Below are positions 1-11,797 of a DNA stretch of 64,000 bases, in pieces. The DNA comes from Spirodela intermedia (Eukaryota; Streptophyta; Magnoliopsida; Alismatales; Araceae). Position numbers and translations under genes: made by a program. Location: positions 622,501 to 686,500 of the forward strand of contig LR746275.1 in NCBI GenBank assembly GCA_902729315.2. Direction: 5' to 3'. Each line of letters begins with the position of its first letter. Position 1 is the first letter of the stretch. The notes beneath the pieces are model-generated. The model did no database searches and was not told where the DNA came from. It worked only from the letters and a program-made list of their open reading frames with translations.

Positions 1-140
1 ATCTCCAACACAAATAGAATACAAAAAAAAGAAAACACATAACTAAAAAAAGCTTCCTCCAGATCAAGTACACAGTATCATCTACTGCCTGTAGACTTGG
101 TAAACTGTATCATGAACATCGTTTATACTACAAGTGTTAC

Positions 141-3100
141 CTCAAATGTATTAATCAATTCTTTGTCATCACTTAATGATTCACGGGCTGCAGCAGCTTC
201 TACAGAAATAGACATCATTCCTCCGACATCCTATGTTAGAAACAAATTAGGAAGACAAGAAATTTAATGGAAAAGAAGTAGAGAAAAAATAAAAGAAATT
301 ATACCCAACTATATAACTCTTCACTGCGACAGAGTACACAAGATATTGGGATATGACAAAAATGACAGCGTTCTAACTCAATTTAATTGGGATAGTGTTT
401 ACAAAACATTCAGAGAGCAAACAGCATTCTACAATCACATCAGTCTGATCTTTCTAGGCAAACCTTTATAGTCGTGTTTAAATTGTTCCTTGCATTGCTA
501 AGGAGCTTTATTTTGTCATGATTTTCAATCAGATTTTGGCACTCTTGGCACAACCTGGTTCACCAAAGCAACACAATTAATATCAAATGCAGAAAAAATT
601 ATATTTTCAGAAGGACATTATTTATCACTTTAAAAAAATTAGATATGCCCACATAAAAAAAAGATAATACAAAAAATGTTAGATTCATACTTTTCAATGG
701 AAACGAAATTCCCCCGGAGCTCATTTATTGTTTTTTGTGATAAACCAAGTGACTCTATGCCAGCTTGTGCCAGCTCAACCTGTAAAAACGCAACAGTTTA
801 TGAAAAAAATCTGTGCTCAGCAATGAGATTTGTCAACAACATTTAAATGCCACCCTAAATGTTTATTTGTCCTTTGTTCTGCCCTGTTATGCCACTACCC
901 TTTTTCGGGTCATCCACTTGCCCATATACTTTTTGGATTAACCATAATAAGAAATTCCCACTGCTAAAGTTCTTCCTACATTCTCAGACCATTAGTGTAG
1001 AACAAGATCCTTAATGTAACACTGGATCACTAAAAAACAGAAGATGTAGCCTCAAGTATTGGATGATACACATTTTTAGTGATTAACCTTTTTCATGCTT
1101 ACAAGAAACTTTGCCCAGAAAATCAAGGTTAAAGCACATAGCACAATAATGTTGTCACCAAACAAAGATAAGTTCACCTGTTCTGCAACCATTGTGCTGA
1201 GTTGTGCATCATTTGCCTGAAAAGAGTACAATGAACGTCACCAACTCAGATATTCAGCAGATCTGTGAAGAAATATATCAAGTGACAGGAAAAAATTTGA
1301 TTCAACTGATGCATACTGAAAAGAAAGCCTTTATTCTCTTTCTTTTACCAATTTTTACGCTTGTTTCTTCCCTAATGTATCAAAGAAAGAGAAATAAAGG
1401 GGATGAACTGCAAAATTAGCTGATCTTGGGAAAATCCATAGACACATTTCATCTTAAAATGCTAAAGTATAAGAAGTAGAAATCCTCACTATAAAAAAAA
1501 AAGTGAATAGAACCAGATATTCATTATGTATTTAAAAGAACGCTGAATATCCAATGTACTCTCAAAAATCCCATAGATAACTTCTCTGTGTCTGATCTAA
1601 CATGCCATATATCATGCATGTTATGACCCCAACTCCATCCAAAATAAGGAATAAGCCCTTTTTTTCATCGCAGAAGTTCATACCCCACTCCACTCTAGAT
1701 CACTCCCTCTACTATGAAAATTCTATAGCTGAAAGGTTCCATCTTTCCTTCCATTTCAAATAGTCGCATGCAGAATAAGGCACCGGAATTGTGTATCACC
1801 TTTAAGAAGCCAATATTGAGATAATATTGCCACAACTCTACTTTGTCACATGTTTTGATACTTGATTTCATGAAAAATGGATAATCCGTTTCCTATCAGT
1901 TCGTTTCATAGTTAAATTGTTCACAGGCAAAATAAGAGTTTTCAATAAGATGAAATTTTAACTAGTTCTCAAATAACCTTTCCAATATTTTTTTTATTCA
2001 ATGGTTTGCAGAAACATAGCCCACAATCAAATAGTAACATTAAGAATCCAAACATACGTGCCATGCAGTAAAAGGCTTGAATATTTTCCAAAGAAAGCTC
2101 AGGCACACTTTCAGGGAGAACGATATACAAAGACAGAAAATGCAGATCACGTTGACCTACAAGGCTGTGGGAACTATATAGTTCTTGAAAACACCCTGAA
2201 CAAGAAGAGAGCACAAGAAGAGGAGCAAGAAGCAAAAAGTACAGTGAAGCAGTGTAACAATGAACGAAAAGGAAATGAGAAACTTTGGAGCAAGAAGAAA
2301 CTTTTTATGACCATCACCGGTCACCATTCAATTGGCAAGTGGGTGAGATATTCTTCTTCCTCATCCACCCATCCCAATAAAGTTTTTCTTTTTTTCCTTC
2401 GACGGGGTGAGTTAATGTAATCAGAAAGGTTGTTTAGTCTGTGTTTTGATTTTAAATCTACGACTAATGGCTTCTACCAACCTGTACCTTCAATTCCTTT
2501 TGTGAATCTCCATGTTATCCCTGATATAATATTTTTTTGACATTTCCATTTACATGAGTATTAGTGGTACCCATCCTGCCTGTATATTCCACCTCGTTCT
2601 TTATTATAATCCCCTTGTCACCTACCACCAAGCTTTTTCAAGCCTAGCTTCCTTTCTATGCCTGAGGCAGCTTTCATTGAATTCCACTAGGATATAAAAA
2701 CTTCAAAAGGTACAACAATTGACTTCAAAAGTTTGCACCTTTGGCGATCTCTAGGCAAAAGATATGACATGTTCACTTGATTCAGCGATGATTCATCACC
2801 ATTCCCAAAAGATGGTCACATTTATATGAGAAGGAATTGTCTTTTTTTAAAGTATTGTCATATGAGATCACTGGGAACTAGTCTACATTTTCTGAAAATA
2901 GAGGAAGTTTCTACCCTAATTCAGATGATGGGAACTGTTCTCTCCTAGATGATATTTGTTACACTAATTCAACAGAAGCTGTGTATATCCTCTTATGTTG
3001 TCTTCCAGGAATTGACTCCCCACTTCAGTATGCATTCAAACAATGAGAAATAGGTGACTACTCGAATAAGTTCTGCCACACATTGAAACACCCGAATTTA

Positions 3101-3694
3101 TCATGCTCTTCATCATCTTCCTGTTATATGAGAGGAAATATATCTACTTCTACATTGTTCGAGGGGACAATGTCTATGAAGTACCCTGAAATGAATCATC
3201 TAAAAGGACTGGTCATGAGTAAACTGATATTTCCATTGTCAAAATACAAGTTTTAAGGAAATTAAACAAGTGAAAGATCATCACGATATTTCCATATTAG
3301 TCGCCTGTTTTCAATTTTCCAACTCAATTTCCAGAAACCCAACCCAAGAAAAATAAATTTATCCCACAGGAATGACAGGAACAAAACGGTCGAGTAACAA
3401 CCCCATCCAATCCGGAAAACATTACGCCAGTTCAAAGATTTCATCATTTTAGTAAATCACGAGGATGATCTGGCTCTTCACGGAAAATGGTAAGCTCAAG
3501 CCAAAGAATTCTTCAGGTAAAGATGAAGCAATCAGATCTTAGTTGAATTATTCCGCTCGGATTCTAACCTGTTGCCGAGAAAGGTAATCGGACTTTATTG
3601 AAGCGATATTCGCTAAATGTTCCGGAAGCGTGAGCAGCTTAGCCACCTCCCGGACAGCGGCTTCCTTCGCCTCGATGCCCAGATCCTCCATCAT
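141..3694 (-). CDS. SEC6: Exocyst complex subunit SEC6, N-terminal part (exons 1-5, runs off left edge)
   Basis: SEC6 is a core subunit of the octameric exocyst, which tethers secretory vesicles to the plasma membrane. Five coding exons can be joined on the minus strand: 3569-3694, 1178-1216, 691-779, 464-554 and 141-230, all with GT-AG borders and continuous phase, giving residues 1-145. The start is the double Met at 3694 (MMEDLGIEAKEAAVREVAKL). Diagnostic stretches are NDAQLSTMVAEQ, IEKLCQECQNLIENHDKIK, LLSNARNNLNTT and SISVEAAAARESLSDDKEL, which match plant SEC6 from memory of the family. The protein is usually about 750 residues, so most of it lies left of position 1; bases 1-140 are intron 5. 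Intron 1 (1217-3568, 2.35 kb) holds nothing I recognise. One oddity is DVGGMM where I recall DVEGMM in other plants. Confidence 0.93.
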
Positions 3695-4298
3695 CCCCGC
3701 CTTCAAACCAACGACACGAACTCAAAACCTTGGTACGCACGGGCGGCCCCCCCCCCGCCCTCCCCCGCACCACACCACCACCAGCTTGTTTTGAAGCTCT
3801 GTCCTGGGAACTTGTCAAAAACCTTGGGCAAGTCCCCTGGGGCTGATAATTTCAGAAAGATGGGTGGAGCTGCAGCCTCCGGTACATTCTCCTCTCCACG
3901 ACGCCACCCCCTCGGATCCAACCTGGCCCTCCGAATATCTTGCCACCCACCCTCTCGCCCTCTTCGTTTTCCTCAATTGCCTTCTCTTCCTCTCCTCCGC
4001 GTCGACGAAATAAGGACGACCATAGACAAGCTCTCGTTCCCTCCCTCCCTCTGTTCTCCGAGACGATCTGATTTCGCTCGTCGTTGGGCCGGTACCAGAT
4101 CAGCCCAACGGATCCACCAAATACTATCATCTATTGGGCCGAGAGGATCCGATACCCCTTGAACGATTGCAACCCCATCTTAAAAAGTCAAAAACCTCTC
4201 ATGCCCAAGAGATCTCAAAGTCAAAGAATGATCTTCCAACCGTTTTGCCCCCACCTAAGATGGCTGCAAAGCTCCTCAAGGGAAGGTCAATGGTTGAT
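3695..4298 (-). promoter_or_regulatory. SEC6 upstream region and probable 5' leader
   Basis: The 604 bases between the SEC6 start codon and the retrotransposon are GC-rich and pyrimidine-rich near the gene, as expected for a plant 5' UTR and core promoter. There is a run of C at 3748-3757 and a TC-rich block at 4036-4060. Long open frames here on both strands are a by-product of base composition. Everything further upstream is retrotransposon sequence, so the ancestral distal promoter has been displaced by about 17.8 kb. Confidence 0.45.
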
Positions 4299-4965
4299 TG
4301 ATGTAGCCCAAGACACAAGTTAAAGTGTCAACTTTGAATTTAGGCCCAATTATCTTGAATTTGGGCCATAAAGTGAAAAGTGCAAGAAAAAAAAGCCCAC
4401 ATATGTCACCAGTGGGCTGGAGGTCTAAATTTGGGCCCGCTTTATGTCCTTTCACTTTTAGAAGATACTTTATGTCTCATTCCTTCTAGAAGAGACTTTA
4501 ATGTGGTTTAGTCTGTATCTAAGATCTATTTAGGATCTCTAATTGTCAGATTCTATATCTAAGATCTGCTTAGGGTCTCTCATTGTCAGAGTTTACTTTA
4601 GGTCATGCCAAAGTATTTTAAGAAGATTTATCTAGCATCTCCATCTATTAGAGTCTATTTTAAGTCATTTCAAAGTTAGTCAAACTCTATCCCTAAGATT
4701 TGTCAAGATCTTCTTTTTGAGGAGCACCAAACCTCCTTTCTAGGCTTATATAAAAGCCTCATTGTAACTAGAGGGACACACCTTTTTAGTTGAATCAGTT
4801 TTCTCCACTATGAGAACCTCTCCCTCTTACTTGTGGATTCAAACACTCTCTTGTGGATTCAAGAGTTAAAGACTCCGAATCTGTGGATTTAGAGGTTTCT
4901 TCTCCAAAATTAGAGTTTTGTGGATTCAAGCCCATATCTTGTTTATCTTCTATGTTACTACTGCA
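4299..4965 (+). repeat. 5' LTR of the gypsy element
   Basis: This 667-bp repeat aligns along its length with 21384-22055. Shared landmarks include the block around the paired AGCCCACATATGTCAC sequence, the AACTAGAGGGACACACC segment and the TCTCCACTATGAGAACC segment. It ends CTACTGCA just before the primer-binding site. Confidence 0.92.
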
Positions 4966-4970
4966 TTAGT

Positions 4971-4982
4971 TGGTATTAGAGC
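4971..4982 (+). other. Primer-binding site, initiator-Met tRNA type
   Basis: TGGTATTAGAGC lies five bases after the 5' LTR. It differs by one transition from TGGTATCAGAGC, the complement of the plant initiator methionine tRNA 3' end that is widely used by Ty3/gypsy and copia elements. Confidence 0.85.
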
Positions 4983-5019
4983 AAGTCAATGTTTTAATCA
5001 AGCTTCAAAAAACTGTTAT

Positions 5020-6140
5020 GAGGTAAATCTGCTCATATTAGTGATAATGAGTCACATGAAGTTTTTCTTATCTTAAAATCAGATTTTATTACTTTTCAAA
5101 ATCAAATAGATAAAAATTTTGAGGATCTTCGTGATACCTTGAAACAACTTTTGACAAGAATGAGTGTATTAGAGGGTCATTCACATCCTCCTAGAGATCA
5201 TGAAATTAGACGTCCTCAAAAAGCCACTCATGTCGAATCTTCATCAAATACTCATTATTCATCTAGTTCTATAAGTTCTAGATCAAGATTTGAAGAAGAT
5301 AATTTTCGAAATTTTTGTATGAAGATTGACTTACCATGTTTCAATGGTCATTTGAAGATTGAAGACTTCTTAGATTGATTAGTTGAAGTAGAACGACTTT
5401 TTAAGTATATGAAAATTTCTAATGAAAAATTATAAACTACTAACTTATAAACTAAAGGGTAGAGCCTCTTCATGGTGGGATTAATTACAAACCACACATA
5501 TGAGGTCAGACAAAGAACCTGTACGATCATAGGAGAAAATGAAAAAACTCTTGAAATCTCATTTTCTTCTCCCATATTATGAACAAATTTTATATCAACA
5601 ATATCAAAACTGCAGATAAGAGAATAGATCACTTTCTGATTATGTTAAAGAATTTTATCATCTATCTTCTCGAATCTACTTGATAGAATCCGAGTCATAT
5701 ATGATTTCAAGATTTAAAGGTGGGCTCAGATGGAAAATTGAAGATAAAGTAGCTTTACAATCATTTTTCAAGTTTAATGACATCATAATGGCTGTAGAGC
5801 GTGTTGAAGCCTTATTAGAGAAAGGAAAAACCAGAATTCAAAATTTTGGAAGTTAGAATTCAACTCTTCAACTAGAAAGAGGACGATCTACTATTATTTC
5901 TTCTACACCACATAATGGACGACTGAATCAAAGTTATGTCAGATCAAGTGGAGCAAACCCTTCTACCCAAGTCTCTACTAACAAGAATACTTATACTCTT
6001 AATATCATTTCTAAATGCTACAGGTGTGGAGAAAGTGGACACAAATCAAATATCTATCCTAAACATGGCACAATAAACCTTGCAGATTCTATTGAAGAGG
6101 AAACAGAACATGAAGAACCAAATATTGAAGGTGAGGTAGA
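5020..6140 (+). pseudogene. gag remnant of the gypsy element
   Basis: The clearest open stretch (5139-5378) ends in the gag core wording DLPCFNGHLKIEDFLD, after which a stop interrupts LVEVERLF. Downstream pieces include the GRASSWW-type segment near 5460 and a zinc knuckle near 6013-6060 reading CYRCGESGHKSN. The last zinc-binding cysteine of the CX2CX4HX4C knuckle is replaced by tyrosine (TAT), consistent with a G-to-A transition. Several other in-frame stops occur. Gag would have formed the cytoplasmic particle that packages the element RNA. Confidence 0.85.
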
Positions 6141-6239
6141 ATAAAATTTTATTGAATTTGATGTTGGAGATGCATTGTCACATTCATTTGTAGTCAAGAG
6201 ATTGATGTATTCACCAAAAAGAAAAGATGACCCAAAGCG

Positions 6240-8345
6240 CCATAATATTTCAGAATAAGGTGTACTATGAATTCTAAGGTATGTGATATAATCATTAATA
6301 GTGGCCGTAGTGAGAACATTGTCTCTTCTATGATGGTTAAAAAATTAAGTTTACAAACAAGTCCACACCCTCATCCATATTGAATTGGTTGGATTAAGAA
6401 GGAAAGAGAAACTAAAGTTTCAGAAACCTATCTAATCAAATTTTCAATTGGCAAAACTTATTTTAAGGAAGTATAATGTGATTTGACATGGATACTTGTC
6501 ACATGATATTAAGCAGGCCATGACAGTTTAATGTTGATGCTACACATTGTGGTAAGGAAAATATTTATATTTTTCTATAGAAATGGTAAGAAATTTGTTT
6601 TGGCTTTAATACAAGACAATGATTTTAGCTAAGGAGAGAAGGAGAAAAGAGAAGTAATGCTCATCAACCATACATAATTTCTTAAGGAGTTTGATATTAA
6701 TAATGAATTATTTGTTATTGCTCAAAAACCTGATTCATTTATCAAAATAATTGATGTGATATCAAAGCCTATTCAAAGTCTTTTATCTCAATTTTCTTTA
6801 ATTCAAGAGCCATCTACTCATCTTCCATCAATACGAGATGTACAACATCATCGTAATCTTATATTAGGAGTAAGTCTGCTTAACCTTCCACATTATAAGA
6901 TGACTTCACAAGAAAATCAAATTCTTCAAGAACAAGTTAAGGAGTTATTATGTAAAAGATTGATAAGAGAAAGTATGAGACCATGCTCTATGCTTGCTTT
7001 ACTTGTTCCAAAGAAAGATGGAAGTTAGTAGATGTATGTCGAGAATAGAGCTATCAATAAGATAACAATTAAGTATAGATTCCTAATTCTACGCCTAGAT
7101 GATATGTTATATATGCTTTGTGATTCTAAAATTATCTCAAAAGTTGATTTAAAGAGCAAATATCATCAAATCCGAATTCGGCTAGGAGACAAATGGAAGA
7201 CTGCCTTTAAAACTAACGTAGGTCTTTATAAATAGTTGATCATGCCTTTCGGCTTATCAAACGCCCCCAATACCTTTATGAGAGTGATGAATTAGGTTTT
7301 GAAACCTTTTATTGGTAAATTTGTTGTCATTTATTTTAGTGACATTCTTATTTACAATATTACGGAAGATGAACATATGAAACATCTTAGATCAGTGTTC
7401 AAAGTGTTACAATAGAATGAATTATATATTAATTAACTTGAAGAAATGTGACTTCATGACTACTAATTTGTTATTCTTAGGATATGTTGTAAGTGCAAAT
7501 GATATCAAAGTAGATAAAGAAAAACTCAGAGCTATCAAAAATTGGTCAAGACCAACTTTAATTCATTAGGTTCAAAGTTTTTATAGATTGGCATCATTTT
7601 ATAGAAGATTCATTCGAAACTTTAGCTCAATAATGTCTCATATTATTGCTTGTATAAAAAAGGATCAATTTAAATGGACTGATGAAGCTAGTAAAAGTTT
7701 TATTATGATTAAAGAGAAATTATGTTTTGCTCCTATTTTAGCCTTGCCAAATTTTGATAATCTATTTGAAGTAGTATGTGATGTATCCATAGTTGGCATT
7801 GGAGGTGTACTGTCGTAAGAAGGTCAGCCAATAGTATTTTTCAATGAAAAACTTTCCCAAGCAAGAAAAAAATGGACAACATATGAACTAGAATTTTATG
7901 ATGTGGTTTGTGCTTTACAAACATGAGAATATTATTTGATTTAGTAAGAGTTTATTTTATATACTGATCATCAAGCTCTTAAATTAGTAAATAGTCAAAC
8001 TTCTATCAATAGAATACATACCAGATAGATCTCTTTCATTTAACGTTTTACTTTTGTTATTAAACACTAGTCAGGAAAACTGAATTAAGTTGCAGATCCT
8101 CTCAATAAAAAAACAACATGTTTGCTAAACATGTATGCTGAAATCACAAGATTTAATTATCTCAAGGAATTATACCTAGATGATGTTGATTTTTCTCAAC
8201 AATATATGATATATATGTCAGAAATATCAACTAAAGGTTTTCACCTACAAGATGTTTTTCTATTTCGAAGAACATAATTATGTATTCCTCACAACTCTTT
8301 AAGAGAGAAATTACTACAAGAATTACACTCTTCTAGTTTAGTAAG
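6240..8345 (+). pseudogene. pol remnant of the gypsy element: protease, reverse transcriptase, RNase H, start of integrase
   Basis: The protease active-site region near 6295-6330 reads NSGRSENIVS where the family has an aspartate, so the catalytic Asp is lost. Reverse transcriptase fragments at 6756-7028 and 7032-7235 contain PCSMLALLVPKKDGS and [17 protein letters not shown]. The catalytic motif at 7332-7343 reads YFSD in place of YFDD. RNase H follows (7588-8080), including a YTDHQALKL segment near 7960. The integrase zinc-binding region begins near 8290 (ELHSSSL) and is cut at 8345 by the Athila insertion; it resumes at 20323. Many stops are CAA/CAG/CGA-to-TAA/TAG/TGA or TGG-to-TAG/TGA changes. 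Confidence 0.88.
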
Positions 8346-9990
8346 TGATAAGTCTTCATTATCATGAGTTAATAATTAGTAAATAATATAGTTTTAGCCT
8401 TAACTCATGATAAATAGACTTATATTTGTGTTAAAGTGTGAAAAGTGGTTTTCAATTGATTAATATGATTTTTTAGGTAATTATGTGATTTTATATGAAT
8501 TTATATAATTTTTATAGTCTTACTTTTGAGATAAATGAAGAAAAAGAAATAAAAAATAAAAATAAGACAAAATGAGGGGGACCCACTGGCCAATCGGGCC
8601 CGCAAGCAGGTCGAAAGCTCAGTCAAGGAGGGAGTAGCTGTGAGTAGGGGCTTGAGTGGCTTAGACCGATAGGGGCACGTGTGTGCCACTCCCCTTCCAC
8701 GTCACCGGTGACCAACTGACTGTGGGGCAAGGAGTGGTCGTATACGTGAGAGAAGGAACTTTGCTTAAAAATATAATATTACTATATATTTGCCTGAAAA
8801 ATCAATGCACAACAGATGTGAGACTAAACCCACATCATACTTTCCTCAGAAGGGGTAGACAATCGGCGCAGGTTCGAGTCCTTCCAAAGTCAAAAGTCAT
8901 ATATTTTTATCTGATTATCACGACTTTCTTGTAGATCGTCAATAAAGGATTAAGTAATGAGAATCGCTAGATCATCAGCGAAAATTTCGTCAATGCGATT
9001 CGCAGAGTATTGCTACTAAAATTACTGAACGATTCGCCATAGAAGGATCGCAAATCTATCGAGTAAATCATCTCCGATTGATCGATAAATAAGCCGTCAT
9101 TGGGAAGAGGACGATCTACCGAGAGACGAGTCGTCACCTCCTGAGAACGTATCAAATGTGATGAAGAGCCTCCTCTTACTACGCAGACCTGAGGATGAAG
9201 CTCCCTGACATGTGCCCCACCTCCATCCAGCTCCTCTCCATCGGGTGACAGCCGTTAGAGAGCTGCAAAGTCACCGTTTTTCCGCTCCGCTAGGTGACAG
9301 CCGTTGGAGACGATTCGACGACCCATTCCATTAATCTCTAGACTTCACAAAGGGATCTAGAGATTGCCCACATCATCTTTGTCCAAGAAGAGCCTTCGAG
9401 GCTGTGGACACTACACAATGATCCTCTCAAATACTCAAGATTTTGGTGCATCACCAACGCATCACCATTGCGATGTCGGAACTCTGTTTTCCTACTTTTA
9501 ACTTACTTTACGCTTCATTTAGCAATAATTTTTGTGATTTTAATTTACTAAAATAAATTTTGTTCTATTACGATTGTTCTTGTTTTTACAAATCTTTATT
9601 TGGTTAATTCAATCATCTGTAATCGCTTATGTAAGAATCACCAGGTGGAACTCTGTTTTCACCTGATTCACGTTCGTCAAGGCATTGACATCATCTTGAT
9701 GTCTGCACCCTTATTTCTCTTTTTTGTGAATTTCAAATATATTTTCTTTTTATTTCCTAATATAAAATTTATAGAAAATTGTATTCATTGAGAAAAATTC
9801 TAAATAATTACCAAATAATATATTATATCCCTATGATCGACTTGGAAACATATCGCTATTTTTGGAAGTTTTATTGATTTATAATTGATATATTTATTTA
9901 GAAATACTTCTAAATATCTAAAATTCATATTTTCTAGTTTTATAAATTTTAGATTTGCATGATTTAATATACAATGACTAAGTCACATCA
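8346..9990 (+). repeat. 5' LTR of the nested Athila element
   Basis: The 1645-bp LTR starts TGATAAGTCTTC and ends TCACATCA. It aligns with 10161-11797, 18694-20322 and 49658-51269, sharing the GCCACTCCCCTTCCACGTCA block, the CCTCCTCTT block and the AT-rich terminal 300 bases. Near 8872 it carries GGTTCGAGTCC, which looks like a pol III B box. Confidence 0.92.
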
Positions 9991-10160
9991 AATTTTGGTG
10001 CCATCGTCGGGGATGTATTGCATAATATTTAGTGTTTTTCTATTTTTTTTTGGGTATAGAAAAAAAAATACTCTTGTTTTATTTTTTTTTATTAATTTTT
10101 TTAGAAAAAAGGAATGAAAAGAAGCAAGGCAAGGACTGGAGCATTCTGAAGGAGGGTAAT
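9991..10160 (+). other. Athila leader with tRNA-Asp-type primer-binding site
   Basis: Positions 9996-10012 read TGGTGCCATCGTCGGGG, 13 of 17 identical to the complement of plant tRNA-Asp 3' end (TGGCGCCGTTGCCGGGG), with transitions at all four differences. This primer site is characteristic of Athila elements. The leader ends AAGGAGGGTAAT at 10160, where the solo LTR was inserted; it resumes at 11798 with GTAACAATT. Confidence 0.85.
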
Positions 10161-11797
10161 TGATAAGTCTTCATTATCATGAGTTAATAATTAGTAAATA
10201 ATATAGTTTTAGCCTTAACTCATGATAAATAAACTTATATATGTGTTAAAGAATGATCTTTGGTTTTCAATTGATTAACGTGAATTTTTGGGTAATTATG
10301 TGATTTTATACAATTTTTACAGTCTTACCTTTGAGATAAATGAAGAACAAGAAATAAAAATAAAAAATATTGCAAAATAGGGGGACCTGCCGGCCAGCCG
10401 AGCCCGCAAGTGAGTCAGAAGTGCAGTCATGGAGTAGCCGCGAGCAGGGGCTCGAGCGACTTGGCTTGGGGACCGATAGGACACATGTATGCCACTCTCC
10501 TTCCACGTCATCGGTGGCCAACTAGCTATGAGGCAAGAAGTGCTCGTACACTTGAGAGAAGGGACTTTGCTTACAAAGCTAACATTACTATATATTCGCC
10601 CGAAAAATCGACGCACAACCGATGTGGGACTAAACCCACGTCACACCTTCCTCAGAAGAGGCGAGCGACCGGTGCGGATTCGAATCCTTCTAGAGTCAAA
10701 ATTCATATATTTTTATCTAATTATCGTGACTTTCTTGCATATCGTCGGTGAAGGATTAAGCAACGAGAATTGCTGGATCATCGTCAAAAATCTCATCAAT
10801 GCAATTCGTGGAGCATTGCTACTAAAATTGTTGAACGATTTGCGATAAAAGGATCGTGAATCCTTCGAGTAAATCATCTCCGATTGATCGACGAACAAGC
10901 CATCGTCGGGAAGAGGACGATCCACTGGGAGACCAGTCGCCACCTCTTGAGAGCGCACCAGATGCGATGAAGAGCCTCCTCTTGTTGTGCGGACCTGAGG
11001 ATGAAGCTCCCTGATACGCGCCCCACCTCCATCTAGCTCCTCTCTATCGGGTGACAACCGCCGGAGAGCTGCAAAGTTGCTATTTTTTCACTCCATCGGG
11101 TGACAGCCGCCGGAGACGATTTGATGACCCACTTCATTGATCTCTAGACTTCGCAAGAAGATCTAGAGATTGCCCACATCGTCTTTGTCCAAGGAGAGCC
11201 TTTGAGGCCGTGGACACTGCACAACAATCCTCCCGAACGCTCTAGATTCTGGTGCATCGTCAACACATCTCTGTCACGACATCAGAACTCTATTTTCCTA
11301 CTTTTAATTTACTTTACGCTTTATTTAGTGATAATTTTTGTGTTTTTAATTTACCAAACTATACTTCGTTCAATTACGATTCTTTCAGCTTTTACAGATC
11401 TTAATTTAATTAATTAAGTCGTCTGTAATCGCTTATGTAAGAATCACTGGGCGGAACTCTATTTCTACTTGATTCACGTTCGCTGGGCACTGACGTCATC
11501 CTGACGTCCGCACCCTTATTTCCTTTTTTTTGTGAATTTTAAATATATTTCCTTTTTATTTCCTAGTATAAAATTCGTAAAAAAATTATATTCATTGAGA
11601 AAAATTCTGAATAATTACCAGATATTATATTACATACCTGTGATCGACCTGAAAAATTACCGCTATTTTTGAATTTTTTATTGAATTATAATTGATATAT
11701 TTATTTATAAATATTCTAAATATCTGAAAATTTGTATTTTCTAGTTTTATAAATTTTATATTTGCGTGATTTAATATACAACGACTGAGTCACGTCA
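10161..11797 (+). mobile_element. Solo Athila LTR inserted in the leader of the nested Athila element
   Basis: This is a full-length LTR (TGATAAG...CACGTCA) with no internal region of its own. The flanks GTAAT (10156-10160) and GTAAC (11798-11802) form a 5-bp duplication with one C/T difference. The uninterrupted relative at about 51444-51455 reads GAGGGTAACAAT across the same place, which shows the empty site. Solo LTRs form by recombination between the two LTRs of a complete element. This is the third level of nesting. Confidence 0.9.

Noticed and set aside
2001-2420. 139-codon plus-strand frame in SEC6 intron 1
   Set aside because: No recognisable family, an opposite strand frame overlaps it, and it lies within a well-defined intron.
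3617-4162. 181-codon plus-strand open frame upstream of SEC6
   Set aside because: It overlaps SEC6 exon 1 and its leader on the opposite strand; the composition is Pro/Ser/Arg-rich from GC bias, with no domain.
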